Positions 28,501-33,580 of a stretch of 64,000 nucleotides of DNA are shown here, in pieces; the first letter of the stretch is position 1, and the number at the start of each line of letters is the position of its first letter. The position numbers and the translations under genes were made by a program. Source of the stretch: Diadema setosum (taxonomy: Eukaryota; Echinodermata; Echinoidea; Diadematoida; Diadematidae); assembly GCA_033980235.1 (NCBI GenBank), contig CM067067.1, positions 22,651,403 to 22,715,402 of the forward strand. The letters run 5' to 3'. Under the pieces are notes generated by a model. The model saw only the letters and a program-made list of their open reading frames with translations. It did not search any database and was not told the DNA's origin.

Positions 28501-28973
28501 CCATTTGACAAATATGGACTTATCGGTTTTTGCAAGCAAACTCTTCATATATTGCATCGCATATACATGTAAGTCCTTTAAGATTTTATAACTTTCTTAC
28601 TTTTTCCGTCCGATTCTAATCGTGGGATTTACAATGAGGCAAATTAGTAGGATATGCTGCTAATTCTGTGTGAATGCGGCTAAAGAGACTTCCGTCTCTG
28701 TATTTTGCTTGATGCCATTTATGTTTACTTGAAATTGTTTAATCGACCACGCAGTGGAGCTTCACTTATACCATGGAGCTAAGTCAAGTTCCATTTTTTA
28801 TACAACATCGATGTGATACGTACCTCGTCCCCCCACAGAAGCGGATCCGGAGGACGATTCTTCAGTCGGTTATACCCGTGAATGAATTGTTGCACGCCGT
28901 GTTTCCGTACGTAGTCGGTGTATTTCTTTGTCCGCTCCCAAGAAAGCGGCTCCCCTTTCGAAAGGTTTCCCAT
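657..28973 (-). CDS. GCLC: Glutamate-cysteine ligase catalytic subunit, 13 of its exons (3' end off-window)
   Basis: This enzyme catalyses the first, rate-limiting step of glutathione synthesis in the cytosol: ATP-dependent joining of glutamate and cysteine into gamma-glutamylcysteine. It normally pairs with the modifier subunit GCLM. I placed 13 exons (150, 101, 111, 72, 111, 59, 215, 117, 130, 113, 93, 105 and 76 bp) with GT-AG borders and matching phases, giving 484 codons plus one base. Family blocks appear in order: [10 protein letters not shown] near residue 10, LLWGDE at 45-50, KPYGG near 103, [13 protein letters not shown] at about 189-201, [11 protein letters not shown] at 228-237, CCCLQ at 244-248, TDVDCRW at 288-294, [11 protein letters not shown] at 364-374, the [10 protein letters not shown] and WRVEFRPMD blocks at 400-424, and FHFRKDI at 478-484. 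Residue numbers come from my exon sums. The human protein has 637 residues, so about 150 codons plus the stop lie beyond position 1. The identification is firm; transcript ends are not visible. Confidence 0.96.
733..2719 (-). other. GCLC intron 12
   Basis: This intron holds a (GA)n tract at 740-775, a (CA)n array at about 975-1002 and otherwise unremarkable AT-rich DNA. Two short related fragments share the text CCGACTGGACTATGGCCGGG (about 1797) and CCGACACAACTATGGCCGGG (about 2241). They suggest a decayed repeat, but I could not define its ends. Confidence 0.5.
977..1002 (+). repeat. (CA)n microsatellite
   Basis: About 13 CA units in a GCLC intron. Confidence 0.95.
2720..2824 (-). CDS. GCLC: GCLC exon 12 (residues 425-459)
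   Basis: The acceptor is ATCTCTAG and the donor is AAA/GTAAGT. It encodes [20 protein letters not shown] then [15 protein letters not shown], matching human [20 protein letters not shown] and onward. Phase 0 at both ends. Confidence 0.96.
3341..3397. repeat. (TC)n-(TA)n compound microsatellite
   Basis: About 30 bp of TC dinucleotides run directly into about 28 bp of TA. It lies in the intron between GCLC exons 11 and 12, less than 100 bp below exon 11. Confidence 0.95.
3484..3576 (-). CDS. GCLC: GCLC exon 11 (residues 394-424)
   Basis: The acceptor is CTTTCCAAAG and the donor is GAT/GTGAGT. It encodes [20 protein letters not shown] then [11 protein letters not shown]. The [18 protein letters not shown] block is the best conserved signature of the eukaryotic glutamate-cysteine ligase family (Pfam GCS). 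Phase 0 at both ends. Confidence 0.96.
4690..4802 (-). CDS. GCLC: GCLC exon 10 (residues 356-393)
   Basis: The acceptor is GATTCATCAG and the donor is GAG/GTACAA. It encodes [18 protein letters not shown], which is almost identical to human, then [19 protein letters not shown]. Local base composition is clearly more GC-rich than the flanking introns, as expected for coding sequence. Confidence 0.95.
5285..5414 (-). CDS. GCLC: GCLC exon 9 (residues 313-356)
   Basis: The acceptor follows a run of T (ATCCAG) and the donor is GCAG/GTATGG. It encodes [20 protein letters not shown], then [20 protein letters not shown]. This corresponds to human YRISKSRYDSIDSYLSKCGE with KYND, one of the less conserved parts of the protein. 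Confidence 0.93.
5873..5989 (-). CDS. GCLC: GCLC exon 8 (residues 274-312)
   Basis: The acceptor is CCTATACAG and the donor is GAA/GTAAGT. The exon is 39 codons in phase 0 on both sides. It reads [20 protein letters not shown] then [19 protein letters not shown], matching human MALSAASPFYRGYVSDIDCR and onward. It is easy to miss because the open frame is short on both sides. Confidence 0.95.
6119..6204. mobile_element. Short hairpin element in GCLC intron 7
   Basis: An 80-bp near-perfect inverted repeat. The left arm has GAAGAGCTTGCTTCCAAAAG and GCGCTAAATCCA. The right arm has TGGATTTACCGCCATTTGGA and ACCAAGCTCTTC. The loop is about 8 bp. Both strands carry a short open frame that is just the palindrome read twice. 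This is typical of a miniature foldback element. Confidence 0.75.
6671..6885 (-). CDS. GCLC: GCLC exon 7 (residues 202-273)
   Basis: The acceptor is TTCTGCACAG and the donor is ATG/GTATTC. The exon encodes [27 protein letters not shown], then [20 protein letters not shown] and [11 protein letters not shown]. The human counterpart of the Cys run is NCCLQVT (Cys248-Cys249). Here a third cysteine precedes the pair, as C244-C245-C246. This is the largest exon seen and holds one of the most conserved stretches of the family. Confidence 0.96.
7320..7373. repeat. (TA)n microsatellite
   Basis: About 27 uninterrupted TA units, inside the GCLC intron just past exon 6. Confidence 0.97.
7425..7483 (-). 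CDS. GCLC: GCLC exon 6 (residues 182-202)
   Basis: This short exon of 59 bp has acceptor TTTTATGCAG and donor CCCA/GTAAGA. It encodes [19 protein letters not shown], nearly identical to the human TLTRNIRHRRGEKVVINVP. A (TA)n array at 7320-7373 lies about 50 bp inside the next intron. Confidence 0.94.
8190..8820 (-). mobile_element. Probable LINE 3' end fragment
   Basis: Read on the minus strand, the fragment ends at about 8192-8217 in a (GAAAT)n-type pentamer tail, the style of many LINE 3' ends. Just before it a frame reads [16 protein letters not shown] and then a stop, resembling a decayed ORF2 C-terminus. No reverse transcriptase motif remains. The boundaries are approximate. Confidence 0.45.
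9102..9212 (-). CDS. GCLC: GCLC exon 5 (residues 145-182)
   Basis: The acceptor is TTTCTGTTTCTCAG and the donor is AG/GTATCT. The exon reads [12 protein letters not shown], then [21 protein letters not shown], corresponding to human LGCPGF...SKSLFFPDEAINKHPRF. It splices in phase 2 on both sides. It follows the 12.8 kb intron 4 that carries the LINE and foldback elements. Confidence 0.94.
9987..10430. mobile_element. TTAA-flanked hairpin MITE
   Basis: TTAA occurs at both ends (9987-9990 and 10427-10430), followed by inverted termini AAAGGTATGG and CCATTCCTTTAA. The arms also match further in: ATTTGATGAAAATTGGTTTT on the left against TTTTTCATCAAATAAACTTT on the right, with a central AAGTGTGGGACCCACACTT palindrome. 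TTAA duplication with AAAGG termini fits a non-autonomous Kolobok-type or piggyBac-type element; the superfamily is inferred. Confidence 0.75.
10434..10735 (+). repeat. Three spaced direct repeats
   Basis: A unit of about 33 bp, CTGAATCnGAnTCnGGATGA followed by TnnnACTCTTT, occurs at about 10436, 10608 and 10704. The copies differ by a few bases and are separated by unlike sequence of about 170 and 95 bp. No function is apparent. Confidence 0.7.
11438..11672. mobile_element. MITE with CGCGAAAT termini
   Basis: The left end reads ACGCCATATATTTCGCGAGT and the right end CTCGCGAAATATTCGGCGT, imperfect inverted repeats about 235 bp apart. Several further TTCGCGA/TCGCGAA motifs lie inside. This is typical of a small non-autonomous DNA element. 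Confidence 0.65.
11754..13412. mobile_element. Foldback element with inverted minisatellite arms
   Basis: The left arm (11754-12130) is an array of short units containing CACGAGACCGACA, CACGAGTCATACAGCC and CACAAGTTATACAGC. The right arm (13055-13412) is the same array inverted (TGTCGGTCTCGTGGGC, CTGTATGACTCGTGG). Inside the arrays the palindrome continues: GGATGAACAGCGCC with AGGGTGTCC on the left against GGAACACCC with GGCGCTGTTTATCC on the right. The core of about 840 bp has no recognisable transposase. The structure matches foldback (FB-like) elements. Confidence 0.8.
13431..13607. mobile_element. ATTTCGT-palindrome element, diverged copy
   Basis: The ends are GGGGTGCCAAGTATCGCC and GTGACACTTGGCACCTTA. 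Between them run degenerate units of about 20 bp based on CATTTCGTnACGAAATG (for example ACTCATTTCGTAACGGAATA). The same ends and units occur near 31430-32590 and 58150-58335. It directly abuts the foldback element at 13412. Confidence 0.7.
13737..14414. mobile_element. Long-arm hairpin MITE, Tc1/mariner-like termini
   Basis: The termini are TATACCGGGTGTCCCCCC and GGGACACCCGGTATA, with TA at both ends as expected for Tc1/mariner insertion. The two arms (13737-14055 and 14120-14414) are inverted copies of each other, about 300 bp each, separated by a (GT)n tract. Both arms carry a parallel open frame with [20 protein letters not shown]; because the arms are copies, this is not evidence of two genes. 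Confidence 0.8.
14415..15040. other. Intron sequence between MITE and LINE
   Basis: Apart from the (TTTC)n array this holds GTTGTTGTTG-rich text near 14465 and 14746 and ordinary AT-rich sequence. I see no coding or repeat boundary. Confidence 0.4.
14561..14633 (+). repeat. (TTTC)n microsatellite
   Basis: About 18 units of TTTC with one late interruption. It produces spurious Phe/Leu/Ser and Lys/Glu open frames on the two strands. Confidence 0.97.
15211..15504 (-). pseudogene. LINE ORF2 C-terminal block
   Basis: It reads [20 protein letters not shown] then [19 protein letters not shown]-type LINEs usually end with a region like RLRTGHTRLNxYLxRIG followed by C..C..ETVEHxLxxC. The first Cys of that putative zinc site looks lost. 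The 3' UTR presumably extends to about 15040. Confidence 0.75.
15530..16037 (-). pseudogene. LINE RNase H domain
   Basis: The motifs are [10 protein letters not shown] (first catalytic Asp), [14 protein letters not shown] (Glu), [14 protein letters not shown] (second Asp) and [20 protein letters not shown]. The last block normally reads GNEIAD and supplies the fourth acidic residue; here Asp is Gly. A frame break separates the first and second halves near 15715. The domain would remove RNA from the RNA-DNA hybrid during insertion. Confidence 0.85.
16425..16662. mobile_element. MITE inserted in the LINE RT domain, with target duplication
   Basis: The ends CATACCTGCCAAC and GTTGGCAAGTATG form an inverted repeat. 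CCATGG flanks the element on both sides (16419-16424 and 16663-16668). Removing the insert with one CCATGG restores the reading VAGTPWG ... [18 protein letters not shown], the normal continuation of an RT thumb region. So the MITE landed after the LINE. The internal sequence is rich in AATCTTA. Confidence 0.85.
16619..17704 (-). pseudogene. LINE reverse transcriptase domain (longest open frame in window)
   Basis: An open frame of about 361 codons contains the RT blocks: [101 protein letters not shown] (the YADD active site) and [23 protein letters not shown] microsatellite adds a run of leucines just after YADD without closing the frame. The true frame breaks at VAGTPW, where a 237-bp MITE is inserted (16425-16662), so the last codons here are MITE sequence. 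Confidence 0.9.
16946..16971. repeat. (TAA)n expansion inside the RT frame
   Basis: About eight TAA/ATA units on the plus strand read as Leu repeats on the minus strand, directly after the YADD motif. The frame stays open because the unit is three bases. Confidence 0.85.
17710..18480 (-). pseudogene. LINE ORF2 linker between endonuclease and RT
   Basis: Two out-of-frame blocks read [20 protein letters not shown] ... [20 protein letters not shown] and [20 protein letters not shown] ... VWKKVKGLQ. These are typical of the region between APE and RT domains (PPWWTEEC, WRKIRALKG). A duplicated GTGAATTCCTCATT at about 17703-17735 marks a short local duplication just before the RT frame. Confidence 0.7.
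18480..19160 (-). pseudogene. LINE ORF2 apurinic-like endonuclease domain (broken)
   Basis: The ATG at 19160 lies 10 bp past the ORF1 stop. Endonuclease motifs are [29 protein letters not shown], then after an A-rich/T-rich interruption at 18725-18790 a frameshifted GDFNAHS-like block, and [20 protein letters not shown] with DLTIAS. SDHLVLK follows past a stop. The domain would nick target DNA for target-primed reverse transcription; here it is dead. Confidence 0.85.
19170..20090 (-). pseudogene. LINE ORF1, gag-like with CCHC knuckles (frameshifted)
   Basis: The N-terminal part reads [20 protein letters not shown] followed by [14 protein letters not shown], the RRM-like fold start typical of I-type LINE gags. 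Then come three knuckles: [14 protein letters not shown] (CX2CX4HX4C), [13 protein letters not shown] and [15 protein letters not shown]. After MSYA the frame shifts near 19585 to [11 protein letters not shown] and runs to a stop at 19170. It would bind the element's RNA. An A-rich homopolymer near 19935 probably breaks the frame as well. Confidence 0.85.
20164..20300 (-). repeat. Tandem monomers at the LINE 5' end
   Basis: Two units of about 66 bp share CCAGCCGCTTTC, AAAATCTA and GAGGACAGTGTCCAACAGC. They lie just upstream of ORF1 in LINE orientation. Tandem 5' monomers are known promoters in several LINE families; that role here is inferred. Each contains the small palindrome GGACAGTGTCC. 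Confidence 0.65.
20301..21706. other. GCLC intron 4 sequence with (CA)n array
   Basis: The main feature is a (CA)n array of about 85 bp at 20808-20892. An open minus-strand stretch at 21110-21300 starts after an AG and ends at a GTATAT, so it could mimic an exon. It matches no GCLC block and breaks no phase in the gene if ignored. Confidence 0.5.
20808..20892 (+). repeat. (CA)n microsatellite
   Basis: About 40 CA units with a few T changes, in GCLC intron 4 upstream of the LINE. Confidence 0.96.
21707..22029. mobile_element. TTAA-flanked element next to GCLC exon 4
   Basis: TTAA occurs at 21707-21710 and 22026-22029, with short inverted AAAGG/CCTTT ends. The interior (AAAGGTCCTGTTTACCTTTG, GATATAAGGAGATATCACTG) has the look of a multicopy echinoderm-type repeat, but copy number cannot be seen here. 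Its right end is only about 12 bp from the exon 4 donor. Confidence 0.65.
22044..22115 (-). CDS. GCLC: GCLC exon 4 (residues 121-145)
   Basis: This 72-bp exon was found by searching for the missing link between exons 3 and 5. The acceptor is TTATGCTTCAG and the donor CCAAG/GTGAC. It reads [20 protein letters not shown] then AFP, matching the human RKEATSILEENQALCTITSFPR block. Both phases fit: AG+G gives Arg at its start, and AG+A gives the Arg of the FPRLG motif at its end. A TTAA-flanked transposon starts about 15 bp past its donor, and a 3 kb element ends about 90 bp before its acceptor. Confidence 0.92.
23049..23220. repeat. Hairpin, about 170 bp
   Basis: ACAAATGATGCACAGGAT at the left matches ATCCTGTGCATCATTTGT at the right. 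GCGTTAGTGGAGATG pairs with CATCTCCACTAACGC, and GGGTATTTACAA with TTGTAAATACCC. The tip is GCACTCGGCTTCGCCTCGTGC. It lies inside the 22207-25212 element. Confidence 0.85.
23452..23596. repeat. Second hairpin with a short direct repeat
   Basis: AATAAAGCTGATCGTTTGTC on the left pairs with TGATAAACGATGAGCTTTAT on the right. The left half contains repeats of CGAAGCnAGGTAAACA and ACACAAATGCAT. It also lies within the 22207-25212 element. Confidence 0.75.
23750..24640. repeat. TCTAGAC/GTCTA-rich low-complexity stretch
   Basis: The text is dominated by variants of GTCTAA, CTAGAC, TCTAGA and AGGCCTA (for example AGATCTAGATCTAGTATTCT at about 24582). It is not a strict tandem array. It sits in the centre of the 3 kb element and has no open frame. 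Confidence 0.6.
25360..25610. repeat. (TA)n and (TA)n-(GT)n microsatellites
   Basis: TA arrays lie at about 25361-25388 and 25526-25549. The latter runs into a GT/GCGT array up to about 25606. They lie in GCLC intron 3, 30 bp below exon 3. Confidence 0.95.
25641..25751 (-). CDS. GCLC: GCLC exon 3 (residues 84-121)
   Basis: The exon reads [20 protein letters not shown] then [16 protein letters not shown], matching the human [20 protein letters not shown] and FNTVEANM region. The acceptor (TATAAAG) is weak but is the one that restores frame with the AA left over from exon 2. The donor is GCAAG/GTATCAG. The region N-terminal to VWGPEY is about four residues shorter than in human, so a tiny additional exon cannot be excluded. 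Confidence 0.88.
25752..27207 (-). other. GCLC intron 2
   Basis: This intron holds a poly-G run at about 26106-26120 and a short inverted pair TTATTCCAGCAGGATT (26411) / AATCCTGCTATAGGAATA (26549) that hints at a small decayed element. The rest is plain AT-rich intron. Confidence 0.5.
27208..27308 (-). CDS. GCLC: GCLC exon 2 (residues 51-84)
   Basis: The acceptor is CTCCCACCAG and the donor GTAAAT, ending in phase 2. The protein reads [20 protein letters not shown] and on to RRRSE, matching the human VEYMLVSFDHENKKVRLVLS block. The preceding GDE closes exon 1 and splices in phase 0. Confidence 0.93.
27309..28823 (-). other. GCLC intron 1
   Basis: It contains the hairpin element at 28290-28565 and a poly-C run at 28243-28253. 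A short open minus-strand frame at 27740-27990 has no similarity to GCLC and adds nothing in frame. Confidence 0.5.
28290..28565. mobile_element. Hairpin element in GCLC intron 1
   Basis: The left arm has ATATGAAGAGTTTGTTTGCA and AAAACCGATAAGTCCAT. The right arm has ATGGACTTATCGGTTTTTGC and AAGCAAACTCTTCATAT. Arms of about 45 bp enclose about 190 bp. This is consistent with a small MITE. Confidence 0.7.
28824..28973 (-). CDS. GCLC: GCLC exon 1 (start codon, residues 1-50)
   Basis: The ATG at 28973 opens [14 protein letters not shown], which lines up with the animal GCLC N-terminus (MGLLSQGSPLSWEE in human). The exon ends after LLWGDE and the donor is GTACGT. In human GCLC the conserved WGDE is also followed directly by VEYML, and here exon 2 begins IEHTL. 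The GDE acidic cluster belongs to the active-site region of this ligase family. I saw no convincing antioxidant response element just upstream, but a 5' UTR exon could lie further away. Confidence 0.95.
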
Positions 28974-29113
28974 CTCTTTACCTCCTTTTTTTTTTTATGG
29001 CTGTAGCCTCAGAGTTGAACAAAACGAAAGATAAACCATTTGAGTGTTGTCATGTCAGAAATAACGTATTTTTTAAGGTCCTAAATCGAAAGGTTGAAAA
29101 ATGCACAACATAG
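28974..29113 (-). promoter_or_regulatory. Presumed GCLC 5' leader / proximal upstream DNA
   Basis: This is the sequence just upstream of the GCLC start codon. It holds a poly-T run on the plus strand (about 28985-28998) and otherwise ordinary AT-rich DNA up to the GC-rich inverted-repeat element at 29114. I found no clear TATA box and no TGACnnnGC antioxidant response element. The call rests only on position. Confidence 0.3.
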
Positions 29114-29528
29114 ACCCCGTTTACAGTGCGGGGCTGGGCCGAGCTCAGGCCGAGCCCAGGCTGAACCCGTCCTCAATTGCAGTACTTGGCCCCGCAATTT
29201 TGTCCGTTTACAGTAGAGGGCTCGGCCCGCGATTTTAATTCAAACCTTTCAATATTTTGTCGTAGTGGCGCTCTGCTTGTAAACAATCAACTATTATTGG
29301 GAGCGCGCCGGTCACGATTTTGTACCGCTTTGGCCCAGTTTGCGTTTACGGTGAGAAAAGGCCGGGCTCGGCCGCGGCCGAGCCGCAGCTGAGACTACCT
29401 CCAGAGCTTGGTCAAATGCGCGGCCGATTTTGGTACCACATATTTTGGCCTTTTGCGCGTTTAAAGTGAAATGAAGGCCAGGTTCGGCCGCTGCCGAGCC
29501 CAGCCTTTTCACTCACTGTAAACGGGGT
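29114..29528. mobile_element. GC-rich MITE upstream of GCLC
   Basis: The termini are ACCCCGTTTACAGTG and CACTGTAAACGGGGT, perfect 15-bp inverted repeats. The inside carries GGCTCGGCC/GGCCGAGCC repeats, making it the most GC-rich block in the window. A poly-G run follows at 29539-29560. No clear target duplication is visible. It starts 141 bp upstream of the GCLC start codon. Confidence 0.8.
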
Positions 29529-30097
29529 GTTAGTTAGCGGGGGGGGGGGGGGGGGGGGGGGCAGAGTATTCAGTGTGCAAGCCCACATCGGGAGGGACAG
29601 GAAGCAATATGCGTTCACGACGGCAAATTTCTTTTTTCTTTCAATTCAGATTTTATTTCATTTTGGACAAAATCATAGACACATCATTCTCTTTTGTAAC
29701 AAAGAATAAGGTAAGTAAAACTGTGAAATGAAAAGAGTATACGATAGTTGTGGAACCTTATGATAATTATACGTTGTCGTGAAAGCGAAGTAAACTATAG
29801 GCAAAATTCGAAAAATGGAGGGACCCAATGAAAAGATACCGCTTGTAGAATGTGTGTCACTCTAGAGAAGATCATCGGTAAAAAGCACAGAAGAAAAAGA
29901 AAGTCCTGAAGCCCACTGAAATGACAGTGCAATGAACAAACAACGTCGAAAGTTTGTAAATATATCCCATTGTTTGAGGCGATGGATAAATGATTCATCA
30001 AAGGACAATAAAAGGACAAGCGTTATAACAAATCATTTCAAAAGCACGTCCTTTCATCCCTCTTGAACATTATGATCAAAATGGATATGGAATCTGT
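29529..30097. other. Intergenic, poly-G tract then plain sequence
   Basis: After the poly-G run at about 29539-29561 I see no gene, repeat border or structured element. Confidence 0.4.
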
Positions 30098-30666
30098 TTA
30101 AAGGACAAGTTCACCTTCATAAACATAAGGACTGAGAGAATGCAGCAATGTTAGTAGAACACATCAGTGAAAGTTTGAGGAAAATTGGACAATCGATGCA
30201 AAAGTTATGAATTTCCAAAATTTTTGTGTTGGAACCGCTGGATGAGGAGACTACTAAGGCTCGTGATGTCATATGAGTACAACAGTATAAAGAAAATGTA
30301 AAGAAAATTCAACATATTTTCACTTTTTTTCGCATGATAAAAGAGCACTTGACTTGCCTCTTTCTATAAGGCAATGGGAATAATATCACCCATAACATAT
30401 GTCAGTAACGAGTCAAGGGAATGTGTACTTTTTTCAAAAGATGAAATTTTGTGAAATTCTCTTTATATTTTCCTTATATTGCTGTACGCATGTGACATCA
30501 TACACTGCAGTAGTCTTCTCATCCAGCGGTGACTGCACAAAAACTTCAAAAATTCATAACTTTTGAACGGATTGTCTGATTTTCCTCAAACTTTCAATGA
30601 TGTGTTCTACTAATATTGCTACATTCTCTCAATCCTTATGTGAATGAAGGTGAACTTGTCCTTTAA
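30098..30666. mobile_element. TTAA-flanked hairpin element, copy 1
   Basis: TTAA is at 30098-30101 and 30663-30666. The termini are AAAGGACAAGTTCACCTTCA and GAAGGTGAACTTGTCCTTTA. The arms pair for roughly 200 bp, for example TTGAGGAAAATTGGACAATC against GATTGTCTGATTTTCCTCAA. This resembles a non-autonomous Kolobok-type or piggyBac-type element. A diverged relative lies at 39490-39920. Confidence 0.85.
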
Positions 30667-31373
30667 GACAGACACACAGACACACACAAACAGACGCACA
30701 CATCAAACAAGCAAACACTGAATAACGAATGTATTTAAAGGATCTTTTCTTTGCACTCGTATATTAATATATTTCCTACAACTTGATTTCGATGCAGACT
30801 ATCCTGCAAGGTAGTGGTTCGACACAACGTCCTGCCAAATATGTCATACGCATTTCACACCATGTAGTACATAAATAGACTGCTCCATGTATATATGTGG
30901 ATGTGTGAAATTTATTGTGGTCCTTAAGCAGAGAAACAAATACTCCAAACAAATTACACTGAACAATGTTGTTGACAGAGGAGACTCACATATTTCAGAA
31001 ATGAACAATGTAATCCCATTACAATACTGCTTGCTTAACAAGTTCACCAGTGTAGAATCTATGCATGCCTTCTTCTTTTGTAAATGCTTCCGTGAGCCCC
31101 AACTCATGCACTTTTTTTTTTTACGGTGAGACTGCTATGTCATCATCCCTGTTCAAAGCAATTTGTTATAAATTGTGAAAACATTCATATTCCTCAACCC
31201 AATCACTATAAATTCTGAAACTCTGTACCCAGTATAACTAATTTACAGTTGTTCAAATGTAAAAGTCTGAAAATCATCCGGAGATCCCCTTAAAAGATTC
31301 TCACACTATACGGATCAACCACGCTAGGGGATTACAGCTATAAAGACAACGGTATTCGGCCGATACCTGCAGA
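30667..31373. other. Intergenic, no gene seen
   Basis: A short CA-rich tract at 30665-30710 and AT-rich sequence. Open frames on both strands at 30850-31130 overlap as mirror frames with no recognisable motif. Confidence 0.4.
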
Positions 31374-32635
31374 AGCCGAATGCCCACAGTGCGACCTAAG
31401 CCCTGAGAGCTGGTGCGAGCTGCATGGGGCGCCAAGTGTCGCATGGCCTACTAGTATGTCGTTACGAAATCAGTCATTTCGTCGACGAAATATTGTCATT
31501 TGACTTGATTTTGATTTGATTTGATTTTATTTGATTTATTCACAAAATGCATATAAACATACATTATTCACAAATATGCACATAGTTTGTACATGAAATA
31601 TGTTATTATACATTGTGTGGATCGTCATAAGCTACGAAAAGCTTGACTGGGACGTCCAGTATGGATAAGGTACACATTATAATTATGTACATAGACATCA
31701 TTCAAATAATGTATTATGCACGTTCAAATGATCCATAGATAGGGAAATGAGAGAGGGCGAGAGAAAGAAAGAGAAAAAGATAGAGTGGAAGAGATAAGTA
31801 CCAGGGGTACTCTACATCATGGTTCAAGGTATACAAGATTGACAATACTGGTAACAGAAAAAACTCGCTGCTATTATATATGTGATGCACTTGCGAGAAA
31901 ATTTTATAGGTGCACGTTTGTCGACGTTGTGGTTGAATAACTATGAATAGCCGAATTGAAACAAAACATGTTTAATATGTTGGTGGGGAGTTCGTGGGAA
32001 TGGAATCTATACATAAACGCAGCACTTTGGAGGTAATGAATGTCGTATATGGGGAGAGTACGCAATTGAAAAAGCAATGGGTTTGCATGAGATCTGTAAT
32101 CCGAGTTCGTGCAAATACGGACAGTTTTTTTTTTTTTTCTGAAGGAGAAGCAGTGAGTAGAGTGTAGTCTTCTAACAAGTCAAAACGATATATCAGTCTG
32201 AAATATAAGGTAGAATAATAGAATTATAAATGGTGGACAAAGTAGAGCTCGATATGTATGGTCCATAAGTTTGTACAAGATTCCAACTCCGCGTGCTACA
32301 GAAGTCACAACATTGGCAATATGCAGATTCCAGTTCAACTTGTCAACTATAGTAACGCCTAAAAACTTCGTACTTTCTTCCTGTTCAATTTTCCTATCAT
32401 CAATAATGATATCAAAATGGATGCTACTGTTTATTGATCGTTGACTTTGAACTGTATTAAATTTGTCTTTTCTACATTTGATAATAGCTCATTGCTTCTG
32501 AACCATTCGGAAACTTTTGGTAATTATGCATTCATAGTGTCAGTACAACATTTCGTTACGAAATGAACAATTCGTCGACGAAATAAGCTCGCACCAGCTC
32601 GCAGGCTCAGGTCGCACAGTGGGCATTTGGCTTGA
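31374..32635. mobile_element. ATTTCGT-palindrome element interrupted by a LINE
   Basis: The outer ends are inverted: CCGAATGCCCACAGTGCGAC at the left against GTCGCACAGTGGGCATTTGG at the right. Inside them GGTGCGAGCT pairs with AGCTCGCACC. On the left follow GGCGCCAAGTGTCGCATGG and CGTTACGAAATCAGTCATTT. On the right come ATTTCGTTACGAAATGAACA and TTCGTCGACGAAAT. About 1 kb of LINE sequence (31504-32540) separates the halves. The same core occurs at 13431-13607 and 58150-58335. Confidence 0.75.
31504..32540 (-). mobile_element. 5'-truncated LINE fragment with RT thumb remnants
   Basis: On the minus strand it opens with EWFRSNELLSNVEKTNLIQF, shifts frame, and continues DDRKIEQEESTKFLGVTIVD then KLNWNLHIANVVTSVARGVG ILYKL. 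These are typical of jockey/CR1-like RT C-termini (FLGVxIDxxLxWxxHI). The 3' end at about 31504-31540 is an (AAATC)n-type tail. Multiple frameshifts show an old copy. Confidence 0.8.
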
Positions 32636-32885
32636 CTCTTCGGTCTTTTTGTTCTCGTTGGGAAAAAAATACGCTTCTCTCAAAACACAACTCAGAATTT
32701 CTCCCAAATATTCTTGTTTCTTTTTCCATAGAAGGGGTATACCTAGCGAAAGCCATTGATCCTTTGATCAGTCTTTCTCTTCCAAAGTGAAAATGAACTT
32801 GGATATTGAAGGGGGCTGATTATGTCTAGAATAGGTCGGTATAATACTTAGGGCCTGGATCAGCAGCCTGAATAGTAACAATTAT
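32636..32885. other. Intergenic spacer
   Basis: Ordinary sequence between the interrupted palindrome element and the 33 kb inverted-repeat cluster. No feature was seen. Confidence 0.4.
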
Positions 32886-33580
32886 AAGGCTGCGTTCACA
32901 TAGAAGTATACTATTCGGGTATTCGGGCTCGTTTTTCGAGGGCACGCGAATAGCTTGAATCGAACGATAGGATTTCCTCACACCGGTTCACATAGGAGGG
33001 CACTATTCGAAAGTACCGAATAGCTGCGAAAAGTATAGCAAAGTGGGAATCGAACTTGTTCGATTTTCTTGCAGCGTATACCGTCTCTCGTTTATGAAAT
33101 AATGACAATTTTGGTCTGGATTTGCCCTTTAGGCTGCTTTCACATAGAAGTATTCGGTATTCGGTATTCGGTATTCGCTATTCGCTATTCGCTATTCGAG
33201 CACCGAATACACCATCACCCGCACCGTCAACTCACCATACCATGTAGTGAGGATTTCTTACTCCTACATCGCAGCAAATCTTATTAACAATTTCTAAACT
33301 GCATCAGAATGTCAGTCTACATGCTTATTTTTGCTAAAGAGCAAATCCAGACCAAAATTGTCATTATTTCATAAACGAGAGACGGTATACGCTGCAAGAA
33401 AATCGAACAAGCTCGATTCCCACTTTGCTATACTTTTTGCAGCTATTCGTACTTTCGAATAGTGCCCTCTTATGTGAACCGGTGTGAGGAAATCCTATCG
33501 TTCGATTCAAGCTATTCGCGTGCCCTCGAAAAACGAGCCCGAATACCCGAATAGTATACTTCTATGTGAACGCAGCCTTA
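32886..33580. mobile_element. Inverted-repeat element A of the 33 kb cluster
   Basis: The termini are TAAGGCTGCGTTCACATAGA and TCTATGTGAACGCAGCCTTA. The left arm (32886-33131) and right arm (33343-33580) pair almost throughout, for example AATTTTGGTCTGGATTTGC with GCAAATCCAGACCAAAATT. Repeated TATTCGn units (GGTATTCGG, CGAATAGC) fill the arms. The right arm of A lies between the two arms of element B. Confidence 0.8.

Noticed and set aside
28974..29113. Antioxidant response element in the GCLC promoter
   Set aside because: GCLC is known to be Nrf2-regulated in vertebrates, but I found no TGACnnnGC match near the start codon.
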